Assembly (NCBI GenBank): GCA_045538635.1
Contig: JAZSRU010000146.1
Coordinates: forward strand, 1 to 26,269
DNA: 26,269 nt
Direction of reading: 5' to 3'
Origin: RGIG5270 sp045538635
Lineage (GTDB): Bacteria; Verrucomicrobiota; Lentisphaeria; Victivallales; Victivallaceae
Below the pieces are notes generated by a model. The model was not told the origin of the DNA, made no database searches, and saw only the letters and a program-made list of their open reading frames with translations. Below are positions 25,094-26,269 of this stretch, one piece after another; the stretch's first letter is position 1; every line of letters begins with the position of its first letter. A program made the translations under genes and the position numbers.

Positions 25094-25498
25094 ATTTTAT
25101 CCTTTCTGTTAAAGATTGTATTTCTATATGCTTTTGTCCGCAGATGCGTAATGTTTGCCGCCTTCACGCCTCAAGCAATACATTCTTTCTTTGCGTCAAA
25201 CAAAGTATCAAAGAAATCTTTTCTGCACTCAAATCCTTTCTTTATTTTCTGCCCGATGCAGAGTTACAGCGCCTGCGTTCCACTCCGGCTTATATGAGGC
25301 GTTTTTAAGCGGCTTTGCTGCGATACCAATGGGATGGACATCCCCGGCTTTGCCGCACGCCTCATCGCTTCGGCCGACGTCGCTACTCGGCAGTTATCTG
25401 CCATCGCTCACTTTGCTAAGGCTCGTGAAACGCTCCTGTCCTCGCGGCGCTGACCGCGCTTTACTTACTCCGGGAGAGCTTTGAATCTCAATCACGGG

Positions 25499-25528
25499 AA
25501 CTTCCTATAATACACATTATAGGAAGTT
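25499..25528. repeat. 30-bp near-perfect palindrome at the right junction
   Basis: The arms AACTTCCTATAAT (25499-25511) and ATTATAGGAAGTT (25516-25528) surround ACAC. The right 20 bp are the inverted repeat shared with 25045-25064. Each strand holds a TATAAT. The palindrome may be a recombinase or regulator binding site. Confidence 0.8.
25509..25528 (-). repeat. right inverted repeat (20 bp) of the invertible segment
   Basis: This is the exact reverse complement of 25045-25064. Read on the plus strand it encodes IHIIGS and the first base of the Phe codon of FTLIELL. Confidence 0.9.
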
Positions 25529-26244
25529 TCACTCTGATTGAATTGCTTGTCGTAATCGCCATTATTGCAATTCTTGCCGGTATGCTCCTCCCCGCCTTGA
25601 ACAATGCAAGACAGCGCGGTTATACTGCAAAATGTATGGGAAATCAGAAACAGCTTGTACAGGCTTTTCTGATGTATGTGGACGACCACCAGGGCTGGGC
25701 AACTGGTTTCGCCGGACAAAACAAGAACAGTTCATGTACTTATTTTACAGTGAAATATATGTTGGAAAACGGTTATATCGGCAATACCAGTATTGATGCG
25801 TTCAACAGTCAGCACACGCCGGTTGATCAATTGCCTCAGGCTTTGATTTGTCCTGCAAGAAAAAAAGATGCAGCAACTGATATGCGTATTGATTTCGGAA
25901 CTAATGTCAGTCTGGCCGGTCAGGCAAAATACGCTCCTTGGAAAACTTATGCCAACGGAGCAAATTGTACATCCGGTCCGGGACAAGTTCTGTTTGTCCC
26001 TGAAAGTATGAGCAATCCGAGTCAGCTTGTTTACGGTGCCGATGTCCCGCGCGGATATCCGTTTTTTGCCGCCCGTAACTGGTCTTATCACCACAAATAT
26101 GACGGCGGGGAATCTTACAGTTTCAAACCTCATGGCGAAAGATCAAATGTCTTCTTCGTTGACGGCCACGTTGAATCAATGAGAACCAAAGATTTGGTAA
26201 GCCGAGTTACAAAATACGGATATCATGCATCCGGTCCTAAATAA
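25528..26244 (+). CDS. prepilin-type N-terminal cleavage/methylation domain protein, start codon displaced
   Basis: A pseudopilin-like protein of 238 residues counted from the Phe that would become residue 1 after prepilin peptidase cleavage. It has the class III signal FTLIELLVVIAIIAILAGML with Glu at position 5, then a soluble domain. Near the C-terminus is 'NVFFVDGHVESM', the H-x-DG-type motif of Lentisphaerae/Planctomycetes pseudopilins (DUF1559-like). In this orientation the frame upstream is open only back to 25429 and has no ATG or GTG. The only standard alternative start, TTG at 25543, would delete the cleavage site and the conserved Glu. Reversal of 25045-25528 would supply a 16-residue leader and give 254 residues. 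The body itself is intact, which argues against a decayed gene. Confidence 0.8.
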   Translation, partial: FTLIELLVVIAIIAILAGMLLPALNNARQRGYTAKCMGNQKQLVQAFLMYVDDHQGWATGFAGQNKNSSCTYFTVKYMLENGYIGNTSIDAFNSQHTPVDQLPQALICPARKKDAATDMRIDFGTNVSLAGQAKYAPWKTYANGANCTSGPGQVLFVPESMSNPSQLVYGADVPRGYPFFAARNWSYHHKYDGGESYSFKPHGERSNVFFVDGHVESMRTKDLVSRVTKYGYHASGPK

Positions 26245-26269
26245 AATAGCTGTGTTATAAAAGAAGACT

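Larger units (their letters stand above)
25045..25528. other. candidate invertible DNA segment (484 bp including repeats)
   Basis: The segment is bounded by exact 20-bp inverted repeats and contains 444 bp with no real gene. Its left end carries the prepilin start cassette on the minus strand. Its right part is GC-rich repeat-like DNA. If the interior is inverted, the cassette lies directly before the right repeat and reads in frame into the prepilin body. As given, the body has no start, so the window shows the OFF state. There is no recombinase gene nearby. A one-time inversion or an assembly mix of two orientations would look the same. Confidence 0.7.

Noticed and set aside
24980..25297. 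105-residue plus-strand ORF before the prepilin body
   Set aside because: Its TTG start is the -35 box of the consensus promoter, and it runs antisense to the start cassette.
25155..25484. 109-residue ORF in the right part of the invertible segment
   Set aside because: The composition is that of repeat DNA, with no ribosome-binding site and no link to the prepilin frame.
25543..25545. TTG as the true start of the prepilin gene
   Set aside because: It would remove the cleavage site and the conserved Glu of the prepilin signal and has no Shine-Dalgarno; the displaced ATG cassette explains the gene better.

Overview
The window looks like chromosomal DNA from a Gram-negative member of the PVC group, most likely Lentisphaerota (Victivallales-like). 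This is inferred from several things: an LptD outer-membrane assembly gene; a prepilin-type protein with the FTLIELLVVIAIIAIL signal and an 'FFVDGH' C-terminal motif typical of the large pseudopilin families of Lentisphaerae and Planctomycetes; a GHL6-type putative glycoside hydrolase and a DUF4838 protein; and structured intergenic repeats. Shine-Dalgarno sequences are clear (AAAGGA, GGAG, AGGAGG).

Layout. 1-2340 (+): the tail end of a phage head module. It holds a partial upstream gene, an SU10/DUF5309-type major capsid protein followed at once by a strong terminator, a head-completion-like protein and a small unknown protein, closed by a bidirectional terminator. 2478-3770 (-): an MFS transporter. 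3771-4173: a non-coding structured repeat. 4174-8521 (-): a tightly overlapping operon lptD - rsmB - small membrane protein. 8691-11813 (+): a sugar/polyol operon (PfkB kinase, polyol dehydrogenase-like enzyme, DUF4432 mutarotase-like protein) ended by a good terminator. 12010-14233 (+): a PilT-like ATPase and an exported unknown protein. 14310-16501 (-): two overlapping GT4 glycosyltransferases. 16502-16846: a regulatory gap with a promoter, an operator-like inverted repeat and a possible 34-residue ORF. 16847-17821 (+): a WYL-domain regulator. 17884-19073 (-): an exported C39-like cysteine protease and a small exported partner. 19243-24951 (+): GHL6-type hydrolase, DUF4838 glycosidase-like protein and a TIM-barrel sugar isomerase/epimerase. 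The last two genes are now separated by a 307-bp MITE-like insertion. 24952-26244: a consensus promoter, then a segment bounded by exact 20-bp inverted repeats, then the body of a prepilin-type gene.

The most striking observation is at 25045-25528. The prepilin gene has no usable start codon where it stands. On the opposite strand, at the far end of the segment, there is a ribosome-binding site, an ATG and a 16-codon leader that runs into the left inverted repeat. Inverting the segment across the 20-bp repeats would join that leader exactly in frame to FTLIELLVV and give a complete 254-residue prepilin. This looks like an invertible ON/OFF switch, or the trace of one inversion, caught in the OFF state. 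It acts by moving the start codon rather than the promoter.

Three unrelated genes share one promoter form, TTGCAT-N17-TATATT, which may approximate this lineage's housekeeping promoter. No rRNA, tRNA, CRISPR array, recombinase or transposase gene was found.
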